Position numbers and translations under genes: made by a program | In this document: one piece after another, positions 32,140 to 44,085 of the stretch | Position numbering within the stretch: the first letter of the stretch is position 1 | Layout of the letters: each line of letters begins with the position of its first letter | NCBI RefSeq assembly: GCF_021869535.1 | Contig: NW_026262648.1 | Span: forward strand, 310,001 to 374,000 | DNA length: 64,000 nucleotides | Origin: Mytilus californianus | Taxonomy: Eukaryota; Mollusca; Bivalvia; Mytilida; Mytilidae | Direction of reading: 5' to 3' | Notes under the pieces: model-generated | Seen by the model: the letters and a program-made list of their open reading frames with translations, nothing else | The model's database searches: none | Told to the model about the DNA's origin: nothing

Positions 32140-33300
32140 CAAATTATATTTTAGGAATGTCCTAACTGGGCTTCCGTAAATTTTTCATCATCTGATAAAG
32201 TTAAAAACATATTATTATGTTGATATATTATATCAATAAATAAAGACTGTCTTAGATCTTCATATAACGGACATGTTAACAATACATGTTTTTCATCTTC
32301 TATATTATCACAATTGAAACACAATCTTTTATCTAAGTCTAATCTTTCGTAACGATCAATTTCAATTTTTAAAGGTGCTACTCCACATCTAAATTATCAT
32401 ATGCACTGCGACACCGAGTAGGTATATTTTGTAACAAATATTGTTCAGTAGAGTATGAAAATTTAAACAATTTATAAGTTCTCAACTTATTTCCTTGACC
32501 ATAAGAATCAAGCCTTGTACTCCATTTAGTTTCATAATTATCAAAAATATTTTCTTCTAACTGATAAATTGTATTTTTATCCAGTATATACTCAACTACA
32601 TTACAAAATCTGTCCATATTGTAAAGTTTCAACATTTCCATAACTTTATAACTCCAATTTTTAATTTTTATAACTACCTTTTCTAATTGACCATATTAAC
32701 ACTTTATAGTTTATTCTGTCATTATCCATTTTTGTACATCTAACCCAGTGTCTTAAAATGTTAGTCCACTGTTTAACATATGGAGGCTTCCAACCCATGT
32801 CACCTGAAACAGCATCATTGGGAGTATACTTTTTCAACTCCCATGTAAAATCTCATGGCTCGGTTCTGAACTGCTGAAATGCAGGAGAACTCACTCGTTC
32901 CCCAAATAGCTGAGCCGTAATTGATGACTGACCAAACTAAAGTGTCAAACAATTTGGTGAAAATATTGTGTTGGAAGCCACCATGTGCCTTACATTTTAC
33001 AATAAGAAGGCCTAATGCTCGATTTGCTGACTTTGCAACTGCCTTTGCCATAACTTTATAATCTAAAAATTCATTTAATACCAATCATAAATATGGATAG
33101 CTAGATTTCACCATTTATATTAAAAACAAAATCTGATCTTATCACAGAGGGATTTCTAAAATGCATGATTTTCGATTTACTTAAATTAACTTTTAAACAA
33201 TTATTATTACACCATACACCTAATACATCAATCAATTTCTGCATATCTTCTTTATTTTCAGACAATAATACAAGATCATGTACATCGGTAACTACCAATA
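32140..33300 (-). pseudogene. Non-LTR retrotransposon, RT C-terminal remnant
   Basis: Minus-strand pieces in order. HDLVLLSENKEDMQKLIDVL, then VWCNNNCLKVNLSKSKIMHF, follow a damaged catalytic box (33298-33101; xADD replaced). Next is AKSANRALGLLIVKCKAHGG, then LFDTLVWSVINYGSAIWG (33084-32815). Then comes a C-terminal zinc-knuckle-like CFNCDNIEDEKHVLLTCPLY (about 32330-32240). Several stops and frame changes separate them. The arrangement is that of a LINE RT tail (jockey/CR1-like in style). Inactive. Confidence 0.8.
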
Positions 33301-33402
33301 AAATTCATAGGTCATTCTATATATAGCCGATAAGTTAATTACATTACATTTTTAAGTAAACTGTAACATGTAAATATATATCTGGTGGAGAACGTGATTT
33401 TT

Positions 33403-33425
33403 GCGTGAACCCTGAGGGTTCACGC
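33403..33425. repeat. Perfect 10-bp-arm hairpin
   Basis: GCGTGAACCC TGA GGGTTCACGC. Otherwise 33300-34500 is AT-rich with nothing I can name. Confidence 0.75.
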
Positions 33426-34508
33426 ATATTTATTAGTTAGAAATATAGTCTATGGAGGAATATTCGGAAGCTAAATTATTGTTCATTCGGAACACCTATT
33501 CATCTTATTTAGCTTCCTGCAATTAGAGCACCTCCATACGGTGTATCAAAGATATTTGAAACATGGCAATAAAGAATTTTCACAGATCGCTAATTCACTT
33601 ATCTGATATATGATAATAAACAATCTATAGATCCTTTTCAAACATGTATATTTATTGTAAACCTACATTTTATGCATTGCAAGGATTTACTGACTTGAGC
33701 AAATTTGACAGTTGTACCCTTTGATAAACAAGTGAAAGTTAAATGGTCAAGATTTAATTATAACGACCTATGGTATCAAACATCTGTGTGTAGATATTCA
33801 CAGAGAGATATTTTAAAATAGTGCTGTGGTTTCTACATAATGAGTTAAAGTGGGCTTTGGGATTTGATTTGTAACAATAAAATCATTATGCACACTTGTC
33901 ATTTTGACAAATCAGATAAAAAAAATCTGTTTCAAATGAAAATAAAACAAGTAAAATAAAGACTGTTCGTTAATATACATTTTTACAACTTTTACTGTTT
34001 CCTTTTTACAGTATTCTCTATCAATTAAGTTATCTTGTAATTTAATTAAATGTTTATTTAATTCATTGATGTCACTATTATTTCAGTGACCGCTGCAGAA
34101 AGTCTTGACTCGTTCAAGAGACTATTGCATGCACATTAAATTTCAAGTCCCATGTTTTTATTTGCACCATTTATAAATGTTATGTACAGCACAAATTATT
34201 TCCTTTCTGTTAAAATTATTTTTGGACTTGTTAAGTATGCAAGCGCACACCAAACAGTGACAGGATAGTCAACCAAATGACGGTGGTCACTTAATGGTAG
34301 AAGTAGAAATTTCTTATATTATTCACACACTGTAATGCTCTTAAATTTATGTGTGTTTTGGATGTGCACTAGTGATTGGTAAATATTGATACGTTTCTGT
34401 GTTTTTAATATATGTGACTTAACATTAAAAATTCCATTATTATGGAATCGTTCACTTTTGTACCCTTCGGTAACCAGACTCAAGCTGGTCCCTTCGGTAT
34501 CTAAATAG

Positions 34509-35042
34509 AGGGTGGTAAAAGGGAGGGTCTGAACACGGAAACACGTGAAATAACAAATCGCAAAAAAGTTGCACGAAAAAAAAAACACTCTGGAAAAACG
34601 AAGCCAAGGAATAAAATCGTAAATATTAAGGAAAAAAGTACTAAAAGATATTACTCAGCCGTTCTTGGAGATCATGCAGTCATTATAAATGGACATGGCG
34701 ACCCTGCATGTGGTCACCTTTTAGCGTCCGTTAGTTGCATCCGATTTATCATAGTAATACAATAGGCTATTAATTAATATCTTGGGACCAGTTAATTAGT
34801 TAATTAGTTTATAATTTAAAACAATATTTGGGCTGACTTTGAATTAGTCCCTGTTTAGTTTTTAATCAAATGCTGGACAAGCACGAGAAAACCGACACGA
34901 AACACGGAAAATAATTAAGGGAAAACACGAAGCACGCACATCGAACCAAACACGAGAAAACGAGAAATAAAACGTCGAAACACGGAAACACGTGAAATAT
35001 AAAGGCCGAAAACGTTGCTCGAAAATAACCCTTTACCACCCT
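34509..35042. mobile_element. hAT-like MITE, 534 bp
   Basis: Ends AGGGTGGTAAAA and TTTACCACCCT are inverted repeats, flanked by the 8-bp direct repeat CTAAATAG (34501-34508 and 35043-35050). An 8-bp duplication with short terminal repeats fits the hAT superfamily. Subterminal words ACACGGAAACACGTGAAAT occur near both ends, in direct orientation. No transposase. Confidence 0.82.
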
Positions 35043-35639
35043 CTAAATAGGCCATACTAGATGTCGACACCTCATATTAGAACTTAAGTAGATGGTCAAT
35101 TTCGTTTGCAAGGTTAAAGAAATCTTCAACTTGCTGTAAGTTTGCCTGTGAAGACCATAAAACCGTCATCCCTATTGACAGTGAAATTTGATGTTTTCTC
35201 TCCATTGAAACTTATCTAAGATTTTAATGAATAGGGCAGACAGATGCAGATCTGTGCATGTTGGTGACAATGGGTGCTCCTATAATGTGTTTAACAGTCC
35301 ATTAAACTCAAATTCATTGTTTCTAAGAATTAATTTAACAAATGCAATTAAATCTATTTTGTTGAGAATCTTTAAAGTATATTCTCCTGTGTGTCATTAA
35401 ATTCTAATGCGTTGATAACAGTTAAATTTCTTCTAAATTATCAATGATCATATTTGTGTACATTGACGTAAATCATAGGCAATAAGAACGCATACTTTTT
35501 TTACCTCGTGTGACTCTATTTTATTAATGATTTTTTTTGTATCTTGAATGTAAAAGTTATGCCTCTTCAATAATTGGATGTTGGATGTGTACTAATTGAT
35601 AATTTAGTCTTAGATGCATATTTTTTTAATTAGTTGTTA

Positions 35640-36175
35640 GTGGCTTTGAACTAGCTGTCAGTACCTGCGAGTACTCTCAGATCTGTACTTAGTGTCTATT
35701 TGTTGTTGGGATATACAAGTACCCGGCCACGTCCACTCTGTGTAGTATTTCTGTTTGTATCCATCTGATGAGTTAAGCCTTTTTCAACTGATTTTTATAG
35801 TTCATTCTTAGGTTGTACTGTTACACCACTGTCCCAGGTTAGGGGGAGGGTTGGGATCCCGCTAAAATGTTTAACCTCGCCACATTCTGTATGTATGTGC
35901 TTGTCCCAAGTCAGGAGTCTGTAATTTAGTGGTTGTCGTTTGATGTGTTACATATTTGTTTTTCGTTCATTTTTTGTACATAAATTAGGCCGTTAGTTTT
36001 CTCATTTGAATTGTTTTACATTTGTGATTTCGGGGCCTTTATTAGCTGACTATGCAGTATGGGATTTTTCATTGTCGAAGGCCGTACGGTGACCTATAGT
36101 TGTTAATGTCTGTGTCATTTGGTCTCTTGTGGAGAGTTGTCTCATTGGCAATCATACCACATCTTCTTTTTTATA
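35640..36175 (+). repeat. Abundant interspersed repeat, near full length
   Basis: About 535 bp, the longest copy here of the family seen at 8945, 12400 and 38800. It contains ACACCACTGTCCCAGGTTAG, GTCCCAAGTCAGGAGTCTG and GGCCGTACGGTGACCTATAG, and ends TCTCATTGGCAATCATACCA. It may be the 3' end of a LINE or a long SINE; not decided. The interval 35050-35640 shows nothing. Confidence 0.65.
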
Positions 36176-36965
36176 TTTATAATTAGATCATGGAAGTATT
36201 ATATTGACAGGAACTCCAACGAAAAGTTAGCACATTCCTATCCCACTGATTTCTTTAAGAAAATAAAAGGTTCCGACTCAGTTTGTCAAGTACGTGATAA
36301 CTCCTTTGTGGGGTATCTGTGATGCCGCCTTCGCCTGTTCTTTAAACTGAAGCTGGTCTTATCACGTGATTTGGTATCGATTGTCTTATCTACCTACCAA
36401 TGTAAATAAACACGGAAACTCCCGTGGTTATTTGTGAATCGCCACATGAATAACAACACCTGTTTCCGTTCAATAAATGAAGAACAAAGCTGAAAAGATC
36501 GAAAAAATCGGTCCATATTTAACAGAATGACATAAGAAAATTAACTGCATTCGGAAAGAGGGCAAGCTTATTTTTAGTTTTGTTGAGTATGTTTTAATCA
36601 TTGGAACTTGGAAATCGGGAAATATCCGATTATTAAAATTACATGATTCTGAAGTAGTGTTTTTGCAGAAAATAATGTGATGCGCGTGTAGGGAGCCGGA
36701 TGGTCCCTGATAACTCAAATTTTAAGTTAAAGATTGTAAACTGTTATCGAGTGGAACACAAATATTTATGGTTTTCTCTATCGTAAAATATCGTAAAATG
36801 TTATTAACTTATTTATCAAATATGTTTTAAAGACTAAAAGAGGTTAATAATTACACGCATGTGATGACCTCTACATAGCAATATCAGGTTACGAGACATG
36901 CAGATGAATTGTTACACCTTTTATAATTAATCCAAAGTTGTAAACAACCTTAAACATTCAACCTA

Positions 36966-36992
36966 GTCCGAGATTACTCTGACGTCTGACAG
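36966..36992 (+). repeat. Solo end of the 210-304 MITE family
   Basis: TAGTCCGAGATTACTCTGAC followed by GTCTGACAG matches the terminal repeat of the first element; the partner end is absent. The rest of 36180-38330 is gene-free AT-rich DNA. Confidence 0.6.
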
Positions 36993-38334
36993 ATTAATTT
37001 TTACGGATGGCTTTAAATATTCCTGGATGCATTTAAAGAACGATCACCATGATGATGGGCCTTAAGCAGTTTAATTTTTTTTATCATGGAAACCAAATTA
37101 GAATTTATTTATGTGTTTAAAAGCTTAACAGTTCTGAAACATCTTACACCGTATGCTAAACAATTTATGTTTTGTTTCTTGTTTAATTGCATGAAATATT
37201 TGCCATTGGACTTTCAGTAAACAATAAATCAAAATATTTGATATTTTTTCGGATTAAAGCTCTTTAACCCAAAAAATTATTACACAAGGATTTTAGATAT
37301 CAAGAACTTGTCAAAACTTTTACTAAATTTTATCATCGGTACAAGGACATCATTCGTAAATATAAATCAACGTGCAGACATCGTGAGAATGTTTACGATT
37401 TTCAAGCCTAACATGTATCTAACAGTTACGCGTGTTTAGCCAACGGCCCTCTCGTGAATAAAAATCTTACTATTTTAAAATTGATTGTAACTTAAACTGA
37501 AATGTTTATGGCTTGTGAGTATTTTTACTCTTCAGGTTTTTTTTTTGTTTGTTTTTTTAATCGGTGAAAACAGTCGCGGGAATTTCGTTTCTTTTCTTTT
37601 TATTTGTTATTAAGCAGCAAAACCCGTAAAAACTGACATTATATTTGTAATTCACATGGTCGGTAAATGTCATTTCCTTGACAATTAAGTACACATCCGG
37701 TTATTTCGGTATGTTCCGTAATTACGATCATTCACGAGGTTCCGAAAATTTGATCGGAACCCATGCATCCATAAGACATGTTGAGTTAATTAACAGATAC
37801 TTAACGATTTTGCGGCATCGCACTATAAACGTATGAAGTCCGCTTGTTGGAGTTCCTGTCAATATAATACTTCCATGATTAGATCAAGTAAGTATCTCTC
37901 GCGGGAGAGTTACACTTATTGATGATTGGTCGGTAACGAACATTTATGTGTCCTGCTAGCTGACCAGTTCGAAATGCCTCATTACTTATTTCTAGATTAA
38001 TTTTATGAATTTTTGGAAGAAGGTACATGTGTCCTCCATGTTTTGAATTATCATTATTCTTTCAGAAATTATACGTCTGGGAATCTTTTTATTTTCCTCT
38101 CCTTGCTTTATATTTAACACGTCTCTCAACATGCCAAAATTGTAATGATTTACAATAAAAAGAAAATATTATCCTCCACACACATGGCCAAGATAACACT
38201 GATATATAATTTCTTATTCAGTTGAATTATTAACTAGAATAAAAAAGTTCTAAGGTTCACGTATTGTCTTTTTTTTTTTTTAAAAAGCAAATTGTTGTGT
38301 AATATTAAGTATCAATAAATTTACATGTAATAAT

Positions 38335-38703
38335 ATGATGATGATGAACGGCTGTTTAACGTCCAGCGGCAAATTAATATGTATATATATATATATATAT
38401 TCAGGACGAGAACATGTTAATGTAATATGAATATTTACACTGCTTTGTACTTGACTGACACGCTGAGCCGGATTTTTAACGTGCTAGTTCACACTGGGTA
38501 ACAGTCCGCAGGAAGCAGCATGTCACCTTACCCGGACACATTATTCTGACTCCGAGCCGTCCAGTCTTTGCTCTTACTCCTTAATGCCGCTCGCTGCAGC
38601 AACAAATACCAATTTTAAAGCCTTTGGTTTGACCTGGCCGGGGTTCAAACCCACGACCTCCCGCACTAGAGGCGAACACGCTACCACAAGACCACCGAGA
38701 CGG
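38335..38703 (-). repeat. tRNA-derived SINE with (ATC)n tail
   Basis: Minus-strand reading starts GTCTCGGTGGTCTTGTGGTA (A-box region), then GGTCGTGGGTTTGAACCCCG (B-box), followed by a body with AAGACTGGACGGCTCGGAGT. It ends TTCTCGTCCTGAAT, a TA tract, GCCGCTGGACGTTAAACAGC and CATCATCATC. Promoter boxes plus conserved tail make a SINE likely. Molluscan SINE families such as RUDI and MetaSINEs exist; which one this is was not determined. Confidence 0.78.
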
Positions 38704-38799
38704 TTAGAATAACATTGAATCCTGTGTACATAATATGATGAATTAGACAAATTCTCTGAAAGAAGAAACAAACAAGTTAAAGTGTGTCTTTTCCAATGG

Positions 38800-39300
38800 A
38801 TTTTTTTATATAGTCTGATGTTATTCTTTTACACCAATATCTCAAGTTAGAAAAGGCTTGAGCCCTCACAAATATGTATAAGGGTCTGGATTGGGGGTCC
38901 TTTATTTCTGTATTCTTTAATTTTGTCATGCCATTGTTCTCTATTTTTTATACTTTTGCCTATTATTCTCTATTCTTTATATTTTAGCACATCATTTTTC
39001 TCTATTCTTTAGTTTTGTTATGCCATTTTTCTCTATTTTTTATACTTTTGCCTATTATTCTCTATTCTTTATATTTTAGCACATCATTTTTCTCTATTCT
39101 TTATATTTTTTTGGCCCATTATTCCCTATTCTGTAAACCCCCATCCACATACTCATGTATAACACCGCCAAATGTCTGCCCCAAGTCGGGAGCCTGTCAA
39201 TTAATATTTATTGTTGCTTAGTGTCTACCATATTTGTTTTCAATTTATTTTGTTAGCTTAAATGAGGTAGTTGGTTTTCCCGCTTCAAATTTTTGTCATA
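38800..39300 (+). repeat. Interspersed repeat interrupted by a MITE
   Basis: Left part (ACACCAATATCTCAAGTTAG) and right part (GTCTGCCCCAAGTCGGGAGC) are two halves of the family seen at 35640. They are separated by the MITE at 38881-39154. Confidence 0.65.
38881..39154. mobile_element. GGGTCTGGATGGGG-family MITE, 7-bp duplication
   Basis: AGGGTCTGGATTGGGGGTCC at the left, CCCCCATCCACATACTC at the right, flanked by ATGTATA (38874-38880 and 39155-39161). Interior blocks of TTCTCTATTCTTTATATTTT repeat three times. Confidence 0.85.
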
Positions 39301-40084
39301 TATTAATTTAATTAACTCGAATATATGAAATTTAAAAGGTAACGGTAAATCTGTTCCGTATAGTGTGTTAAATGTCCATGGGGTCTCTTCCAATATGAAG
39401 ATATAGAATAAAGAATAAGAATAACATTAATTTATAATAATTATAGATGATTAAAACAAGACATTCACATAATATTTATATACACAGAAATAACAATCGA
39501 TATCCAGCCAAAAAAATGACTTATGATACACTGAACCTTAAAACCAAAATATATACAAAATATACTATTTAAACTTGTTAATCATGTTAATATAGTCTTG
39601 TAAACGTTTAACTCAGAATGGGACAAGTCACGGCGTAAAAAACAAAAAAAATAAATCTAAAATGAATAAAAATATATGTCAACTATATAATGAACACAGT
39701 TGAGTAAAAATCTGTTAAATGAATGCATTAAAAATTCGTTATAGGAAAATATTACTGTAAAAATAATTTTCTTCGCAAATAAAATTTATGTAAAAATTTG
39801 CAAAAATAATACTGGAGATTGGGACAATTCATAATTTCAATAAATTTTCTGTTTATATCAAGATATTCTAAGGAGGCATAATTCTACTCTTTTCAATATT
39901 TAGAATTAACTTTTATGTGGGTTTTAAGCGCTTACGGTGGTTGTTAGGGCTACTCAATTTAATTGACGAAATTTATCAAAATAAATGTGTAACGCCAGTA
40001 AATTTACATGTGCGAATAAAAGAATGGAAAAGAGATTTAGAAAATATGTCCCATCGACATCTTGGTTCTCTATTGTTTATAGTC

Positions 40085-40680
40085 TATAACGATTTCCTGC
40101 AGCTGGCGGAGTAGAATGTAAGTTTCATTAAAGCTGGCGGAGGAGGGAGAAAGCTTCCGTAAAGCTGGCGGAAAATGGATTTAGTTTTTGTTAAGTTGAT
40201 AGAGGAGGGAGGTAGTTTCCACAAAGCTTCTGGAGGAGGTAGTTAGTTTCCGAAAAGATGGCGGAGGAGGGAGCAAGTTTCCGTAAAGATGGCGGAGGAG
40301 GGAGTAAGTTTCCGTAAAGATGGCGGAGGAGGTAGTAAGTTTCCGTAAGATGGCGGAGGAGGTAGTAAGTTTCCTTAAAGATGGCGGAGGAGGTAGTAAG
40401 TTTTCGTAAAGATGGCGGAGGAGGGAGTAAGTTTCCGTAAAGATGTCGGAGAAGAGAGTTAATTTATGTAAAGATGACGGGAGAGGTAGTATGTTTAGGT
40501 TAAGATGGCGGAGGAGAGAGTAAGTTTTCGCACAGTTTCCGGAGAAGAGAGCAGGTTTCCGTAAAGATGGCGGAGGAGGGAGTAAATTTTCCGTAAAGCT
40601 TCCAGAGGAGGGAGTTAGCCTTCAATTAAGAAACGGTGGGAGTAACTTTCCGTAAAGCTGACGGAGCAAGGATTTAGTTT
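40085..40680. repeat. 31-bp purine-rich minisatellite
   Basis: Units like GATGGCGGAGGAGGGAGTAA then GTTTCCGTAAA repeat about every 31 bp, with increasing decay toward both ends. The interval 39300-40085 is AT-rich and empty. Confidence 0.85.
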
Positions 40681-41530
40681 TCTTAAAGGTGCGCGATGAA
40701 GGAGTAAGTTTCCTGAAAGCTGGCGGAGAAGGTGATAACTTTCCGTTGAGCAGAGGGAGAGGGAGAAAGTTTCCGTAAAGCTGGCGGAGAAGGCGATAAC
40801 TTTCCGTTGAGCAGAGGGAACTGTAAAGCTAGCGGAGAAGATGATAACTCTCCGTTGAGCAGATGGAGAGGGAGAAAGTTTCTGTAAAGCTGGCGGAGAA
40901 GGTTAAAACTTTCTGTAGAGCAGAGGGAGAGGAAGAAAGTTTCTGTAAAGCTGGCGGAGAATGTTAAAACTTTCTGTAGAGCAGAGGGAGAGGGAGACAA
41001 TTTCTGTAAAGCTGGTGGAGAAGGTGATAACTTTATGTAGAGCAGAGGGAGAGGGAGAGAGTTTCTGTAAAGCTGGTGTGGAGAAGGTGATAACTTTCTG
41101 TAGAGCAGAGGGAGAGGGAGAAAGTTTCTGTTAAGCTGGTGGAGAAGGTGATAACTTTCTGTAGAGCAGAGGGAGAGGGTTAAAGTTTTTGTAAAGCTGG
41201 TGGAGGAGGTGATAACTTTCTGTAGAGCAGAGGGACAGGGTTTAAGTTTTTGTAAAGCTGGCGGAGAAGGTGATAACTTTCTGTAGAGCAGAGGGAGAGG
41301 GAGAAAGTTTCTGTAAAGCTGGTGGAGAAGGTGATAACTTTCTGTAGAGCAGAGGGAGAGGGAGAAAGTTTCTGTAAAGCTGGCGGAGAAGGTGATGACT
41401 TTCTGTAGAGCAGAGGGAGAGGGAGAAAGTTTCTGTAAAGCTGGTGGAGAAGGTGATAACTTTCTGTAGAGCAGAGGGAGAGGGAGACAGTTTCTGTAAA
41501 GCTGGCGGAAGTGAGAGTAAGTTTCCCTCA
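40680..41530. repeat. 61-bp higher-order minisatellite
   Basis: Units GAGAAGGTGATAACTTTCTG + TAGAGCAGAGGGAGAGGGAG + AAAGTTTCTGTAAAGCTGGT step by 61 bp (for example 41101, 41162, 41223). Each is a dimer of the ~31-bp unit next door. A 282-codon minus-strand frame spans it, but only because no stop occurs in any of three frames of the unit. Confidence 0.9.
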
Positions 41531-42204
41531 CATAGTGTCGATACTTACTATATTGACTAGAATATATATTTTATAAATGTATTTTCATATCAAGGGTTAA
41601 CTGGCATATATTATTATGGTCATGCTGCTGAATGAACATTTTGCTTTTATGGATGATGGAGAATGTTCAATTACTTTTCCGACTTTGTAAGGAAAACAAC
41701 ATGTTGGAAGTTGTGAAATATCTCCGTAAATAGACTGATAACCTACAGATAGTCAACTTTAGTCAAAACGTGGTTTGGTGTCATTTACAAATCTCGAATA
41801 ATTTATTGGAACATGGTCCATGATAAATACTGTGGGGGGCAATATTTGACACCGAAATAGGACAAAGATGCTTTGATTTTTCTTTTTTCGCCATTTGAGG
41901 CCATTTTGTTTGTTTGTTTTTGTTTGTCATAAGATTTCAAGTATATTCAGACAGCCTTAGCTTAGTTGGTGAAGGTAATAAAGTAAAAAAAATACCACGG
42001 AAAATTAAGTGAGAGAAGGGTAATACGCATCATAATTAAAAGTCAAATAACAATAGAAAAGAAAGGATATGGGTATCCATCCATGACACAAAATCAGTAC
42101 ATGCACAGCAAAAAAAAATACAAAAAAAAATACAAAAAGCAAATCACGAATAGACTAATGAAAAATAGCTTGGATGTAATTTTTTGTAAAAAAAAAACCG
42201 CCAT

Positions 42205-42640
42205 GGGATCAAAACTGTATCGTATGCCCTAAACGTCCAGTAGCAAACATTTCATGCAAGTTTAGGACGAGAACAAGTTCAAAATAAATACAAAAAGTAG
42301 GTCCTTTAATAGGGGCCGACGGGATGAAGGTCCGGAAACTTTGACTGATACTGGAAAATGAGGGTATATTTGATAGGAACAGCAATTTTGCCTCGCAACA
42401 GGTCACCTACGGACCCCTGAAAGAATTGTTGCAAGGCTTCCAAGCGTGCAGAAACGAAGTGGCCCTCTCTTTACACGAGGCATCGGATTTAACGTCCCCA
42501 TTCTGACGGGATGTGGCTGCGTATTCATACATCCTGCACAGACTAACAGACGCCCTACTTTGGCAATAGTTTTACTGCGGGTAGATAAAAGACCAAGAAT
42601 GGCCATAGTTCTTTTCCCCAGTCACCATTTGGGGCCATAG
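42205..42640 (-). repeat. Long SINE-like repeat, inverse copy of 13600-14045
   Basis: Shares AAATGAGGGTATATTTGATA, GGACGAGAACAAGTTC and CACGAGGCATCGGATTTAAC with the complement of the earlier copy. The intervals 41535-42200 and 42645-44080 contain no gene or repeat I can support. Confidence 0.62.
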
Positions 42641-44085
42641 GTGACGTTCATTGAAATCTAATACGTCACTACAGACGCGAATATAGCAAATGAGTTCGGA
42701 AATACTGTAAACCAACTTATTTTCACGGATACTTTATTTCGTTTTAGCCCTTTCTAACCCTTTTCGCGGCGATTCAATTGTGCGATTCTCAAATTTACTT
42801 GAGGTTGTTAAATAAGAAAACATCCAAATTTTACATATTCGCAACGATTTATGTTCGCGTTATTTTTCTTCTCGCGAAAATTAATTGATTTACTGTAAAT
42901 ACATCGCAAGAAGAAACCAAAGGTACATCACAATCTTAAAAAAATTAAGAAAATTAGCATTAACACAGTAGGTAGGCGGTATAGTGTCCGGCGGAGATCG
43001 TGTTTTTCGAGTGAAAATTTACAAAAACACTATATCTACTGTGATTAAGAAACAAAGTTGTTTTTCGTAAACTTTTGTTTTAATTTTCCCGTATGAAACT
43101 GAAATATATAAATCTAAAAAGGTACACTTATTGCTGTTAATAGTAGGTTTATTTAAAGTAAGTTCCCTTGATCAAATTTCTGCAGTATAATAAGAGAATT
43201 TCTGATTATTTGGAGCAAACATACAATTAAAGTAACGGTAATTAAATTAATGATATGCACTGAGTTTAGACGGATCTTTACTGAGTTTTGGCAAAACTAT
43301 TAACTAAGATTCATAACAATACAGGAACAAGTCTGCTATTAAGGGGCGCACTTGGTGTCCGTAGGAATACATATTACCTGTCGATAAACTTAATTGCCGA
43401 AATGTAAATAAAGGTTCTTAAGGAGAAAATTTACAGCTTTGATTATCTCATCACACTTCCAGTGAGTATATATAGCATTAATAAGAAGAAGGCTTTAAAT
43501 GAGTTGCAGCAAATAAATCTGCACCCAAAAATTTTTTTAAAGGACAATTAAATAAACAAGAAAACTTCTTAGGTAGGGATAAGAATGTTTGGAAGTGGAG
43601 TGAAGATCATCCTCAATATTAGTTGTATTCTTGTTCTGTTCATGAACCATTGTCTATGTTTTTGTTTTTTTTCATCTTTTTTTTTAACTCTAAACCCCTA
43701 AGTATATTATGTTCCTGCTATCATTGTATTGAAGATATGGTACAGGTACACTACAGTGATAACCTTCACAGTTGTCATACCGAAAATAGGTTACAAGCAT
43801 GGAGATAGTCATGATTTCTTTGAAGACATGTCATGAATTTAAGTGAATTAAAAAAAAAAAAAACATAGGACAATTAGTAATTCTGAATTATTATAAAGCA
43901 TTTTTATCCCTTATATTACTCTTCTTACTTACCGTGAGAGAAAATCAGCCTTTGATCTTAATATGTTTGATTAATTGATTGTTGTTGTTTTGAAGAATTC
44001 AGTTCTCCTGTTCCGCACCTCAGCTATCTTGTATTTAATACCGTTAGATCTAGATTTGTAGTATTTACTGTGAAAATCTGTAAAC

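Noticed and set aside
38635-38703. Possible functional tRNA gene on the minus strand
   Set aside because: A- and B-box-like sequences are present, but the stems do not close well, and the sequence continues into a SINE body and tail.
40683-41531. 282-codon minus-strand frame rich in leucine, serine and proline
   Set aside because: It lies wholly in the 61-bp minisatellite, cycles through all three frames of the unit, and resembles no protein.
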